Part shown: positions 34,516 to 45,000 of the stretch, in pieces
Numbering within the stretch: the stretch's first letter is position 1
How the letters are laid out: every line of letters starts with the position of its first letter
Assembly: GCF_000264945.2 (NCBI RefSeq)
Contig: NZ_CP013070.1
Location: forward strand, 2,914,001 to 2,978,000
Length of the DNA: 64,000 bases
From: Sphingobium indicum B90A
Lineage (GTDB): Bacteria > Pseudomonadota > Alphaproteobacteria > Sphingomonadales > Sphingomonadaceae
Direction: 5' to 3'
The notes under the pieces: model-generated
Database searches by the model: none
Told to the model about the DNA's origin: nothing
The model's input: only the letters and a program-made list of their open reading frames with translations
Translations under genes and position numbers: made by a program

Positions 34516-36195
34516 TCAGGCAGCGAAGCCGAACAGCCGCTCCTGCTCAGCCCATTCGATCGGCAGGTTCGCCGCGAGGAGGAGTTGGCGATTGCAATTC
34601 CGGGGTTGGGAGCCATCGACGATCGCTTCGACAATCCGCGGGCTGAGCCACGCGATGCGCAGCAGACGAGCGAGATGGGTCCGGCACCGCCCTTCGCGCT
34701 TGCCGATCTGGTGAAGGCTGAGCTCGGGGTTGGATTGGGCAAGGTCCAGAACGGCGTGCGCGTCAGCCAGCAGTGAGAGCAAGTCGTCTTTCACGGGCCT
34801 TCCCGGCTTTCCGCCATCGATCCTCAGCTTGGCTTCGCGGAACGGCTTTCGGGCCGGAAGGGGAATGCTGAATCGCCAGCATGGCTGATTGACGAGCCCA
34901 AGAGCGGCGGGGTTGAGGATAAGATCCAGACTGCCGCTCTCCACCTTGATCAGCGCAACCAGAGATCGGAGCGCAGCCTGTGCATCGCTTGGCTGCGTCA
35001 GGCGCGCAGCGAGGAGCTTGGCTCCCCCGAACATGGCGCGGAGCAGGTCGGCCTGTTCGAAGTTCGCCAACCGACGCAAGCCATGATCATCGGCGAGCAG
35101 CCTTCCAAGGTGATGCAAAACATGCCCGTCGAGCAGGCCCTGCGTAAACCGGATCGACGGCGGATCGGCAGGGCGGGCAAGATCTTTTCGGGTCTCGTAA
35201 TAGGCGTAACGGCGAGTTCCCTTGGTAGTATAAGTCGGCACGATCTGCCGTTGGTGTCGATCGACGAGCAATCCAACCAGCAGCGCGTTCTGTCGGTCAT
35301 TCTTGGGCCGCTTACGCGGTGGAGCCTTCTCCCGGAGTTGCATCTGGATGCGCTCCCACAGATCCTCATCCACAATCGCCTCGTGCTCCCCGTCATGGAC
35401 GTTGCCCTTATGGACAATCTTGCCCCGGTAAACCGGATTCTTGAGCAGATAGAACAGGCTGCCCCGCCGGAACGGGATGCCGCCGCGATTGGGGCCGCTC
35501 ACTCGGCGCTGCACCTTGGTGACAACGCCTTCCGCACGAAGCTGCTCGAGCAAAGCCGGTACCGACCGGATCTCGAGGTAGCGTCGCATGATCGTCCTGA
35601 CCCGCTCGACCTCCTCTGGCACCGGCACCAGCTTGCGCTCGACCACCTCATAGCCGAGCGGTACAGGCCCGCCCATCCACAGGCCCTTCTTCTTCGAAGC
35701 AGCGATCTTGTCGCGGATGCGCTCCCCGGTGACTTCGCGCTCGAACTGGGCAAACGACAGCAGGACGTTCAGCGTCAGCCGCCCCATGCTGGTAGTCGTG
35801 TTGAATGCCTGCGTCACCGATACGAAACTGGCCTGCTTCGCATCGAGCCGTTCGACGATCTTGGCAAAGTCGGCGAGACTGCGGGTCAGTCGGTCGACCT
35901 TGTAGACGACGATGACATCAACCATCCCCGCGTCAACATCGCCAAGCAATGCCTTGAGATCAGGGCGCTCCATGTTGCCCCCAGAGAAGCCGCCGTCGTC
36001 GTAGTGACCTGGAACGAGACTCCAGCCTTCGTGACGTTGGCTCAGGATGTAGGCTTCGCAAGCTTCGCGCTGGGCATCGAGGCTGTTGAACTCCTGCTCT
36101 AGTCCATCTTCAGTAGACTTGCGAGTGTAGACCGCGCAGCGCAGCGATTTCACTTCCTGGGCTCCGTCAGCCCGAAAAAGCGATTGCCGTTCCAA
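34516..36195 (-). CDS. Large serine recombinase
   Basis: 559 residues. The N-terminal resolvase domain (about 18-165) has the catalytic Ser27 in YTRKSTEDG, with LDAQREACEAYI, DDGGFSGGNMERP and VDRLTRSLADFAKI. The recombinase domain (about 185-330) has GPVPLGYEVVERKLVP and FYLLKNPVYRGKIVHKG. A basic, partly helical C-terminal part follows. This layout is that of site-specific integrases and transposases of the large serine type. The start overlaps the end of the DUF2924 gene by 46 bases; a shorter start is possible. It is probably what inserted the island or its left part. Confidence 0.92.
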   Translation of the reverse strand: MERQSLFRADGAQEVKSLRCAVYTRKSTEDGLEQEFNSLDAQREACEAYILSQRHEGWSLVPGHYDDGGFSGGNMERPDLKALLGDVDAGMVDVIVVYKVDRLTRSLADFAKIVERLDAKQASFVSVTQAFNTTTSMGRLTLNVLLSFAQFEREVTGERIRDKIAASKKKGLWMGGPVPLGYEVVERKLVPVPEEVERVRTIMRRYLEIRSVPALLEQLRAEGVVTKVQRRVSGPNRGGIPFRRGSLFYLLKNPVYRGKIVHKGNVHDGEHEAIVDEDLWERIQMQLREKAPPRKRPKNDRQNALLVGLLVDRHQRQIVPTYTTKGTRRYAYYETRKDLARPADPPSIRFTQGLLDGHVLHHLGRLLADDHGLRRLANFEQADLLRAMFGGAKLLAARLTQPSDAQAALRSLVALIKVESGSLDLILNPAALGLVNQPCWRFSIPLPARKPFREAKLRIDGGKPGRPVKDDLLSLLADAHAVLDLAQSNPELSLHQIGKREGRCRTHLARLLRIAWLSPRIVEAIVDGSQPRNCNRQLLLAANLPIEWAEQERLFGFAA

Positions 36196-36581
36196 TGCGT
36201 GCCGGTGATCGCCTTGGCCACAGCGGTCAGCGATCTCCAGCGTTGCCCTTTATATTCAAAGCCTTCGTCGAGCACGATCACCGTGTGGCCGACCCCATGC
36301 CAATCGCGTACCAGCCGGGTGCCCACGGTCAACTTGCGTGGCATGGGCTTCGTTGTCCTATCCTCGTTGGGCGTTGCCGCAATCTGTCGTAGCAGCGACT
36401 TGGTCGATCGTTTGACCCCGCCCAGCCGTTGTGCCTGGAACTTGTAGCCGATACCCAAGCGTAGAAGGTCAGCTGACATGTTGGGAGCAGGCGCGCCGTA
36501 GTAACGCGCCCACTCCACTTTAAGACCCTCACGTGGTAGCTCGGCAAGCCGTTCAAGAGTTATGCAGGGCCTACGGGCCAT
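36150..36581 (-). CDS. DUF2924 domain protein
   Basis: 143 residues. The first half has a helical LxLxxL part (MARRPCITLERLAELPREGL, then SADLLRLGIGYKFQAQRLGG), and the second a compact beta domain (GTRLVRDWHGVGHTVIVLDE, then FEYKGQRWRSLTAVAKAITG, THWNGNRFFGL) typical of DUF2924. The beta part resembles small DNA-binding domains found in phage proteins. It is encoded between DUF3489 and the recombinase, with a one-base overlap upstream (TGATG) and a 46-base overlap downstream, so the three genes form one operon. Confidence 0.88.
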   Translation of the reverse strand: MARRPCITLERLAELPREGLKVEWARYYGAPAPNMSADLLRLGIGYKFQAQRLGGVKRSTKSLLRQIAATPNEDRTTKPMPRKLTVGTRLVRDWHGVGHTVIVLDEGFEYKGQRWRSLTAVAKAITGTHWNGNRFFGLTEPRK

Positions 36582-36817
36582 CAGACGACTTCCACGCGGT
36601 ACACACGTCCCGCACCCTCCCTTTTCTCGCTAGTAATGAAATGCCCCTTCTTCCTAAGGCCGGTGAGAGCCGCGCGGGTCGAGTGGGCCAGCCATCCGGT
36701 TGCCTCCACGATCTGTTCGATCGTCGCGCCATCTGTTCGTGAGAGCAGTTCGAGGACCAGGCCGGTCTTGCTGACGTGCTGCTTGGGAGCGGATTTGATT
36801 TCGATGGTATCGGACAT
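36581..36817 (-). CDS. DUF3489 domain protein (winged-helix like)
   Basis: 78 residues from the ATG at 36817, chosen because AGGAGG lies seven bases upstream; longer in-frame starts at 36835 and 36883 lack this. The body (KTGLVLELLSRTDGATIEQI, VEATGWLAHSTRAALTGLRK, KGHFITSEKREGAGRVYRV) is a winged-helix DNA-binding fold characteristic of DUF3489. It is the first gene of the recombinase operon and may regulate it or assist excision. Confidence 0.85.
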   Translation of the reverse strand: MSDTIEIKSAPKQHVSKTGLVLELLSRTDGATIEQIVEATGWLAHSTRAALTGLRKKGHFITSEKREGAGRVYRVEVV

Positions 36818-37156
36818 CGGGTGGCCTCCTGACATGGAGCGGCCCTGCGCCGCTTCCACCACCCGAGGCCCTGCCGATTGCATCGGTCAGGGCTCCAGCC
36901 GCACAGCGGCTGCGATTCAGTGAGAACACCAATGCTCGGCGTGTCACAGAAGTCGAGGGGAATGTCGGGTTCGTCGACGAACCGGAACGGCTTCTTTTAG
37001 GAGCGTTGATCAGCATAGCGGACATTCTAGGCAGCGAGCCGAAGTGTCAGCTTCGCGCCCTCTAATCGGTCGTATGGTAGGCGAACGGCCGTTCCCCAAA
37101 GCGACCACAGCTAATGTCGCTAAACTTCAGGTAGCGAACCTAGTTTCCGCCATATG
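36818..37156. other. Intergenic gap between recombinase operon and SIR2 gene
   Basis: 339 bases with no credible gene: open frames here overlap the DUF3489 leader or lack ribosome sites. It should hold the promoter of the DUF3489-DUF2924-recombinase operon and the end of the SIR2 gene transcript. No terminator with a T-tract was seen. Confidence 0.5.
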
Positions 37157-40100
37157 CTAAATGCCAGCGATCCGTCGCTGCAATTCCACCAGGCGCGGAT
37201 CGCCTTTCAGCGCGTCGATGCTGGCCAGCTTTTCGACCAGTTGCTGAACGCCGTACGGCCAGTCGGCAGCGCGTGGTGGGAGGATCGCCGACATGACAAC
37301 CAGATACTCTTCTGGATTTGCGGTGACAGTTTCGTCTTGGGAGTGCATCCACCACAGGCCCAACGGGGCCGCGTTAGCTACCACAGTCAGGAGTGGAAGG
37401 ATTGCCTCGGTGAGGATTGCGACATGCTCACCCCCGGTAAGAGCGATCTGCGCGAGGGCAGACATTGCGCCGCCCGATCGGACGAAACTCTGCCGCGGCC
37501 AGACCTCTTCAAGAAACGCCAGCTTGTCGGCGAGCGGATTGGGCGCGGGAGGATCCGCCGTCGCATCCTCGTGCCAACGCTGCAGCTGATTGAGCGCCAT
37601 CACGCGATCGGCATCGCTAGCCGTCATTAGCGCCGCTCTCAGATCTTCGCTCGAAAGCAGCCGGTTTCCACCATCATCGTACTGGCGCCACGCCGACAAG
37701 AGTATGCCAACGATCCGTCGATAACCGTGCAGTGGCGCGCTGTCCTCTGCCATCAGGCTCAGTAGCAGCGGTCTCAATCGGGCGAACAGCTGTCGATTGA
37801 CGTTGCCATAGCCGAGAAATCCAGCACGAGCCGAACGGGTCAAGCTGGCGTCGGGATTTCCCTCTAGCTTTGCCAACACATGTTCTTCGGTCCAGTCTGG
37901 GACACAGTGGTACAGGTATGCCAGCCGCATGGTGAGGATCGGAATGACGAACGCCACTTGGACGGCCGGGAGTGTCAGCAGCTGACCCGCCCGCTCCAGC
38001 CACCCAGTCTGGGTTGCAGGACGTGCGTCAGACCATTCAAGTTCCTCGAACAGGAGCTCGGTCAGTCGGCCCGCGACCGAGTTGATGGCACTCGTCACCC
38101 AGTCGGGTTCGCCGTCTGAAAGGATGCCGGATCCGGCCGCATCAGGGTGCGTTGCGACAGTTGTAGCGAGCCGATCCCAGAGCCTAAAATAGGCTTCCGG
38201 ATAGGTGCACCACAGCGCTTGCCCGCGCTGTTTCAGCCAGAAGCCGGCGGATTGGAGGTTCGGGACGAGGAGGCCCTCAGGCATGGCCGCCAGTCGCAGT
38301 GCGATAAGCAGGCGGACGTGCGGCGCGTCCTTCGCGCGCGCTTCGTCCCACAAGATGTCCGACCAAGCACCGGCCGCGGCTTCGCCCCGTCGTTCGGCAA
38401 ACTTTAGCGCCGCCAACGTCCGCACCGGCCGAGCCTCCATCAGGCCCTTGATCGGTTTGCGCTCGATCAATGGGCCTGCTCGCGTTCCACCGGCCGCGAT
38501 AGCTGCCAGAATCTCCGACGGGGGTAGCGTGAGGAGGCTGGTGGCATCGGTGTCGATCTGCACCCAACCGGACCGATACCGCTCGCGCTCAAGTTCTGCC
38601 TCCGCACCCTCGGGTGTCCAGTCGGATAGGATCAGGCGCAGTCGCGTGATTTCGGCGCCGACGTCGATATCTGCTGTCGTCGCCAAGCCTTCACGATGCA
38701 GCCAGTATAGGCGATTGAGCGTGCCGGCCGTTCGATAGCGCCGGAAGTCGTGGCGATTGACGCCCTCCCAGGAGGGGCGGCCTTTTAGGAACCGCTTTAC
38801 CACCTTGGCCCGGTCGCGATCGGCCAGATCGTTCCAACGGGCCTTGATCGCTCCAAGCAGATCCCGCTCCAGATCCGAATCCCAAAAGTGCTCCGCATCG
38901 AGCCCACGAAAAAGCGCGGCCGCCTCTCGTGCGGTTGATAGGGTCGGCTGGCCCGCCACCCAGATTCGTAATTGAGAGAAAATCGGGCTTGATGGGCGCG
39001 GGAGCAGCTTTGCTTCGGCGGTTGCGGCCTGCGGATCAAAGGCCATGAGTTTGCGCAGAGCGCCGACCAAGTAATGCGCGAAGTCCGAGGCGTGGTTTAT
39101 GCCGAAATCATGTTCGTCGTCGCCACCGTTCGGCTCGAAGGGGCGCAGCATGAAATATGGTTCGCTGCGAAGTCGCGTCTCCAAGGCGACAGCGAGCGTC
39201 AAATTGCTTCGTAAGCCCTCGACATATCGGCGGAGCCATTCATCGGGAATTTCGATCTCAGGGTAGGTCGGGTAATGGACTTCCCACGCAATGAGGTTGT
39301 CGATGGACGCAGTGGGATCGATCGGTACGTCCGTCCAGGAGCGCCGTACCGCCAGTCGGGGTGCGGTTGCTTCGAATAGGCGCTGCATATGCCATTCGGA
39401 CCAACCTCCGGAAGCAGTGGCGGAAGAAACGACGCCGTAGGCGGCGAGATCGTGCCCGCCATATCGCAGGTTGTTCTTTCGCTTCGCATCGACCAGGTCG
39501 CGCCAGGTCTGGCGCAACGCCGCATCGGCAGTTGGGGTTTCGAACGTTCGTTCGATCGCCTCGCTGAGCGCGGGGTGGAGATGATGCTGTTCGGCTGCCC
39601 ACCACATAGCGAATGGCTGCTCGGCAACTCCGCCGAGCCAGTTGGACAAAATGAACTGCCGCGAAGAAAGTTGATGCGGATCCTGGGCACTTCCGCCGCG
39701 CATGCTCGATCGCGGTATCGCGCTGTTCGGGTAGGTGTCGGTAGGCAGCGGCTCGAGCGCCGACCACGCGCCGTCGGGGAGCGCTCGATCGCTTCTAGGA
39801 TTTTGCGGGTTGCTCGGAGACGGTAGCAGATCGCTGTCGAGACCGAACTGCGCGAATGGATCGATCGCCGTCCCTTTTGGATCGATCAGTCGATCCCTCG
39901 GCGTGGCGTACCGGATCGCTGGGTCGAAGACGCCCAGCCATTGCGCGGGCGGCGTCGGCTTCGCGGCGAGAAAGGCACGAGCGCCTGCCTGGGACGATAC
40001 TAAGTGCGCAATCTGACCACGTTCGAAGGGCTTCAGCGACCCCGGCGGCTGTGACGCGAGCGCGGCGATACTATTATGCCAGGCTTCCGGATCGCGAGCG

Positions 40101-40963
40101 CGTTCCGCCCAGAGCGTTATTGTCGACCAGAGTTGGTCGAAGCGGTCGAACGGAATGGCGGTGACGCCCTTCTGCATCCAAAGCGCGGAAGCGGCTTTCG
40201 CGGCCCCGCTTTGGAAAGCGTATAACCGATCGCCGGCATAGTTTGGCCGCAACGCCTCGAGCAGGTATTTCAACGGTGGGTCGTCCGCAGAGTACCCGAC
40301 GAAGACGATGCGAAACCGCTCGATCAGCGCTTGCATGAAGCGCGTTGCCCAGCCGTCAGAAAGATAGGCTCGGCCGAAGTCGGCCGAGGAGAGAACAAAC
40401 TCTTCGCTGTCGATATCGTCGTACGCGTCGTTGACCTTGCCGTGCAGGTGCACGATCCCGCGAAACCCTGTCCCCTTTGACGGATTGGGAAACAGGGGAG
40501 GGACAAGGCAATCGAGCGGCGTTGACGCAGCGGCCTCGAAAAGCAAATCGAAATTGGTCGTTACCAACCGCGTGACGCCGTCTGGTCCGCGTGAAAGGTC
40601 GAGGAGCGATCGATGCGCATCAAGAATGGCAGTCTCAGGAGGTTTAACTGCCTTTGAGACCGCGCGCCGTACATCCTGCACGGGAAAGTCGCGCTCAAGC
40701 AGTCCGAAAATCTGGTCCGTGGCGACGACACTTCCCACACCAGCGATTGCCGGGAGGTTCTGCGCGATCCCCAAGACCTGGGCGGCAGTGCTCTCGCTCG
40801 GAACGCCCAATTCGGTGATCACGCGCTGGGCGAGCTGGGGAAAGGTCGGTCCGCCTGCCTGATGCAAGGACACGCCGGATCCACAAAAAAATATGACTTG
40901 GCCGTCGTCCCGTGCATCGAGCAGGTCGCCGGGAATATCTGGGCCATCAGCAGTGAACCGCAT
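37157..40963 (-). CDS. SIR2-domain defence protein (1268 aa, DSR/DUF4020-like)
   Basis: The N-terminal SIR2 domain (about 15-290) has FFCGSGVS (25-32), TTNFDLLFEAA (135-145, with Asn137), GIVHLHGK (His174 likely catalytic) and IVFVGYSADDPPLKYLLEAL (219-238), the SIR2_2 pattern. The remaining 950 residues are helical and lack known motifs; the layout recalls defence-associated sirtuins, in which SIR2 destroys NAD+ after phage sensing by the C-terminus. I recall a domain called DUF4020 in similar proteins. No other subunit is required in that class. It is transcribed alone or with the HEPN-like gene upstream. Confidence 0.8.
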   Translation of the reverse strand: MRFTADGPDIPGDLLDARDDGQVIFFCGSGVSLHQAGGPTFPQLAQRVITELGVPSESTAAQVLGIAQNLPAIAGVGSVVATDQIFGLLERDFPVQDVRRAVSKAVKPPETAILDAHRSLLDLSRGPDGVTRLVTTNFDLLFEAAASTPLDCLVPPLFPNPSKGTGFRGIVHLHGKVNDAYDDIDSEEFVLSSADFGRAYLSDGWATRFMQALIERFRIVFVGYSADDPPLKYLLEALRPNYAGDRLYAFQSGAAKAASALWMQKGVTAIPFDRFDQLWSTITLWAERARDPEAWHNSIAALASQPPGSLKPFERGQIAHLVSSQAGARAFLAAKPTPPAQWLGVFDPAIRYATPRDRLIDPKGTAIDPFAQFGLDSDLLPSPSNPQNPRSDRALPDGAWSALEPLPTDTYPNSAIPRSSMRGGSAQDPHQLSSRQFILSNWLGGVAEQPFAMWWAAEQHHLHPALSEAIERTFETPTADAALRQTWRDLVDAKRKNNLRYGGHDLAAYGVVSSATASGGWSEWHMQRLFEATAPRLAVRRSWTDVPIDPTASIDNLIAWEVHYPTYPEIEIPDEWLRRYVEGLRSNLTLAVALETRLRSEPYFMLRPFEPNGGDDEHDFGINHASDFAHYLVGALRKLMAFDPQAATAEAKLLPRPSSPIFSQLRIWVAGQPTLSTAREAAALFRGLDAEHFWDSDLERDLLGAIKARWNDLADRDRAKVVKRFLKGRPSWEGVNRHDFRRYRTAGTLNRLYWLHREGLATTADIDVGAEITRLRLILSDWTPEGAEAELERERYRSGWVQIDTDATSLLTLPPSEILAAIAAGGTRAGPLIERKPIKGLMEARPVRTLAALKFAERRGEAAAGAWSDILWDEARAKDAPHVRLLIALRLAAMPEGLLVPNLQSAGFWLKQRGQALWCTYPEAYFRLWDRLATTVATHPDAAGSGILSDGEPDWVTSAINSVAGRLTELLFEELEWSDARPATQTGWLERAGQLLTLPAVQVAFVIPILTMRLAYLYHCVPDWTEEHVLAKLEGNPDASLTRSARAGFLGYGNVNRQLFARLRPLLLSLMAEDSAPLHGYRRIVGILLSAWRQYDDGGNRLLSSEDLRAALMTASDADRVMALNQLQRWHEDATADPPAPNPLADKLAFLEEVWPRQSFVRSGGAMSALAQIALTGGEHVAILTEAILPLLTVVANAAPLGLWWMHSQDETVTANPEEYLVVMSAILPPRAADWPYGVQQLVEKLASIDALKGDPRLVELQRRIAGI

Positions 40964-41137
40964 ACTGCCTTCATCACCTTTCCGCGGCTTGCCGTAAAGT
41001 CAATCGTTTATTTCGGTCAACCTCTGTAACAACGGCTGATCATTCGATTGTCGCACGGCTGATATGGCAACGTCCATGTCTTAGCAGGCACGGAAGTCCA
41101 GGATTTCCCTGATCCGTCGATGGCTGGAGCGTTGCGC

Positions 41138-41938
41138 CTACTCAGTTAGTCGTCCGGCTAAAGTCTGCATTAGATACTTGGTTGAATCGAAGACCCTTAC
41201 AGCGTCATCCTCTTCGTATCGGGTGCGACCGTGCATCGCGTGGTTGCGCCAGGCATTCTTGACGGCGCGCAGCTGAAGTGCGGCCTCTGACGCCCAACGT
41301 TCCGCCTCATCCCCGTCCACGCCTTTGTGGATTTCGCGCAGGCGTGCCTCAATCTGATTCAAAGTGGCGTTCCAATTGGCTTTCGGCGTGACGCCAACCC
41401 AAGCGGCGAGTGCACCGAGCGCGGGCTCCAGAGCGCGCATCAAATGGGTAACACAAGCGGTCCAGAGACCCGCTGCCCGGCACCGGCCTGCGTCCGCTAT
41501 TTCGGCGGATGCGGTTGGAAATGCCTCCTCAACCTGCTCGCCAAATAGCGGTCGCTCGGGTGCGGCGTAGGCTGCATGTCCTGGTGCGAGCGTCATCAAC
41601 GCCAGCGAGCAGGCTTCGGTAGCGAATACAGTCGAAACTCGCTCGCCGTAGTTCGCAAGTCGCTGCAACTCGTGAGCCGACAGTGGCCGGTTGACCGCAA
41701 TCTGAGCGAAGGCGTCGTCCCACTCTGCCTCTATGACGCCCAGCGAGGTCCTCATCGACAGGTCCGAAGCCGCCTCCTTCAGGAGCTCTACGCTTTTCAT
41801 GAACCCCACCCGAGTCTCGAAGGGAATTGCTGCCGGAGCGATATGTCCCTCGAGCTGCTGAAGCAGACGCCACTCCGATATAGCCCCGCCGATATAGCTC
41901 ATCGGCTTTAGTAGCTTGTTGGCCTCGATTCGTTTCAT
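41138..41938 (-). CDS. HEPN-like hypothetical protein
   Basis: 266 residues from ATG 41938 (MKRIEANKLLKPMSYIG); a longer frame to 42043 begins with atypical basic residues. It is all helical. The C-terminal region (about 200-266) contains KNAWRNHAMHGRTRYEEDDA, with an R-N-x-x-x-H motif like the RNase motif of HEPN domains. The middle has AGRCRAAGLWTACVTHLMRAL, as in many HEPN-associated proteins of unknown role. It stands between the SIR2 and STAND genes with gaps of 174 and 141 bases, so membership in either system is open. Confidence 0.6.
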   Translation of the reverse strand: MKRIEANKLLKPMSYIGGAISEWRLLQQLEGHIAPAAIPFETRVGFMKSVELLKEAASDLSMRTSLGVIEAEWDDAFAQIAVNRPLSAHELQRLANYGERVSTVFATEACSLALMTLAPGHAAYAAPERPLFGEQVEEAFPTASAEIADAGRCRAAGLWTACVTHLMRALEPALGALAAWVGVTPKANWNATLNQIEARLREIHKGVDGDEAERWASEAALQLRAVKNAWRNHAMHGRTRYEEDDAVRVFDSTKYLMQTLAGRLTE

Positions 41939-42079
41939 GGCGAGTGGCTTAGCTCCCTTTGTATTAATGGCCCGTCGGCAACGCACCTTAGAATTGGTCG
42001 TCAGCATGATCCTGCGCGTTCCCAAAATTTTGGCACTCGGCACTCAGTCTTAGGTAGCGGTTGGTACGGCCAACATTAG

Positions 42080-45000
42080 TCATACCGAGCTCGATCGCGC
42101 GAACGATCGGCGTGCCTGCCGACGCTGCGAGCGCCGGAGCAATCGCCGGCGGCGCGGTTGCGCGGTTTTACGGAAACGATTGTCGATCTCGTCGAACGTT
42201 TGCCGCGCCAGATACAGATCGAGGTCCATCAACTGTTCGAACAGGGCTGTGCCCGTTTCGCGGGATGCTTCCCCTGCGCGATGGAGGGTGATCGCAAGGT
42301 CGACTAGATCCGGTACGACGGCTGAGTGGCCGGTGCGCAAGTCGGCCAACCGTGCCCGCTGCGCCTCCACGAGGTGATTGGCGATGCGGCCAACCAACGT
42401 CGCATTGTGCGGCAGCAAACTCGATAGACCGGACACAACGAACATCGGATCCGCTTCGACCGTTGCGGGAAGATGATCGGCCATTGCGCTCAGCAAGGCG
42501 GTTGTCTGCGGGCCAGGATGGAGTTCGTCGAGCTGCCGGAACAGGTCGAAGAATATCTCCCAGCCGCGGGCATCCATCATTGGCATCGCCGCCACCAGCC
42601 ACGCTGTGGCGGGGTCCTGAGCCTTTTCCTCGCGCCAGACATTGACCGCCGATTCGATGGCGCCATGCACGGCATGCAGCGGTGCATTGGCCTCGAGCAA
42701 GGCTTGGAATTCGTTCGTCGCCCACTCCTGGTCGGGCTGAACCAGCGCAATGAGGCCGACCAGCTCGCCGAAATAGCGCTGAATGCGGGCGCTCCCCGAT
42801 GCCTTGGCGGGCAAGATCAAATCGGCGACCAAGGCAGGATGCGACCAATGTAGATGCCCCAACAGGAACGCGGCCTCGCGGCTGCCTACCAAAGCAGGGT
42901 GACGTGCAAAGAGCACCCGGATGAATTCGGCGAGCCGCCTGGGATCCTCGGGGTGGATCTGCAGCATGTGGTAGACGAGCGCCTGCCAGATCTCGGTCGT
43001 CTCCTGCCTTTCGAGATGGCGCTCGAACAAGGTGATCAGTCCCTCCGGGTCGCCACGCTTCAGATAGACGTCCATGAGCGCATCCAGGATCGGGTAGTTG
43101 CCATGCGGCAGCATCACCATTCCGTAGGAGTCCCAGAGCAGCGAACGGTCATGTTCGGTTTCGGCTTCGGCCGCTGCATGCGGGTCGCTGGCAGGCTGAT
43201 CGTCGGTATCCTCGGAATGCGGTTCGTCGGATACCGGAAGCGCAAGCCAATGTTCGAGGATTGCGACCACATCGCTCGGGATCAGGAAGTTGCGCGATAC
43301 GAGCCGTGCTACGGCACCGGCGCATGACCCGCGAAACTCCTCGCTGTCGAAACCGCGCGCGACCGTGTTTCGCAGCAAGTCGCAGACGAGTACGGCGTCT
43401 GCGCTTTCCGCCATGGCCGCGATCGCATAGCCCGCCGCTCGCGTGCCCGTCTCGGCGGTCAGGTCGCGCAGCACAGCCGCGGCGCGCTCGGGTGCCTCGC
43501 GCGCGAAGCTGGCGAATTCACGCGCGAGCTGGATATTGCCCCCTTCCATTCGGCGGTTGGGATGATTCCAGCCGGTCGCGTCAGGCATTTCTTCAAAGGC
43601 GCGGACGATGTCGGCCTGGCTGGCCTGCGCGAGTGACTCCGAAGAGATCGGCGATCCGATCATCTGCACGCCGGAATAGGTCGCGCCGACGAGGCGGTCG
43701 GCGAACACCCGCGCTTGCTCCTGGATAAAGCGCTGTGCCGTATCGGACAGGCGATCTTCTGGCAGCGCGCGAAGCAGCCCAAGTTTCGCCTGCCGGAGGA
43801 TCGACAACACTGCCCGGCGTGATTCGACCGGGGGCGTGCCCTTGCCGGCATAGTCGGGACCATGGTCGAGGACATGCTGTTCGAATGCTCGCAGCTGCTC
43901 GTCACTCCAGTACGGGCTAGCGGCGGTGATCAGGCGCTTTGCCGTGCGCGACTGATCTTCGAAATTGCCGATATGTAGCCGGTTGGCGTCTGCCATGAGG
44001 AAGGAGAAGGCGGTGTCCGCGAAGCATTCCGCTTGGCTGGCGAGGACATGCGCGAACAGCCTCTGTGCCGGCGCCGCTTGGAGTCCTTCATCCTTGGCGA
44101 TCCAGGCGCGAACCGCATCAGGATCGCGATCGGCCAATGTTTCGAGCGCGACCCGCAACCCGCTGAGCAAGGTCGGTTCGGGCAGCCCAAAGCTGTTCTC
44201 GTCGGTGAAGCGGAAATCGAGGCCATAATTGAGCGGAAAGCCCGGTGACCAGCGCTGGCTGCTATCCACTTCGGCAAGCGCGGCCATAACCCGCTTCAGC
44301 CACGGCCATAGCGTATCGACGACGAGTCGCGGATGCATCTCGGCAAGCGCCTCGAGACTATCCCATTCGCGCTCGTCTTCGACGAGACGACGCAGGGGAT
44401 CACTCGGCGAGTTGTGGACGCGCCACACGATCGCCGCTTCGGACATTTCGTCCTTGGGCGCGGTCAGCGCGCGCCGCCGGTTGGATTCGGCGACAGCCGC
44501 TTCCAACGAGCGATCGAGCACGCCCTCGACAAGTGCCAGCGCATATGCGGGCTGGTCGGCCCCGACCGTCGCAACGATATTGTCGAGAAAGAAGGGCGCC
44601 ATGCCCGTGCGGCGCGCCATAACGACCACCATCTGCGCGATGCGATCGTCCCAGACCGGGCACTCGACCAGCACCTGCATCGCGCCGTTGTCGAACGCTG
44701 GATCAGGCAACCAGCGTACCTCTATCATGTCGACCACCGCATCCGTGGCGAACCGCGCGCCCTGGCTCAGAATATACTGTGCCAGGCCCGCTTCATCGGA
44801 CCGCGTCATCATCGGCGCTATCACGCTTTTCCCGAGGCGCTTGAACCAGCCCGGGCTTCCTGCGATCGAGCGCAGGGCGGCTGTCCGTGTCCGCTGTTGG
44901 TCAAGCGCCTGAACCAAGATCAGTTCTTCAAAGTCGAGCGGTTCGTTCTGCTGTCCAAGAAACTCGACGAGAAGTTGCCGCAGATGCGATCGCAGCGTGG

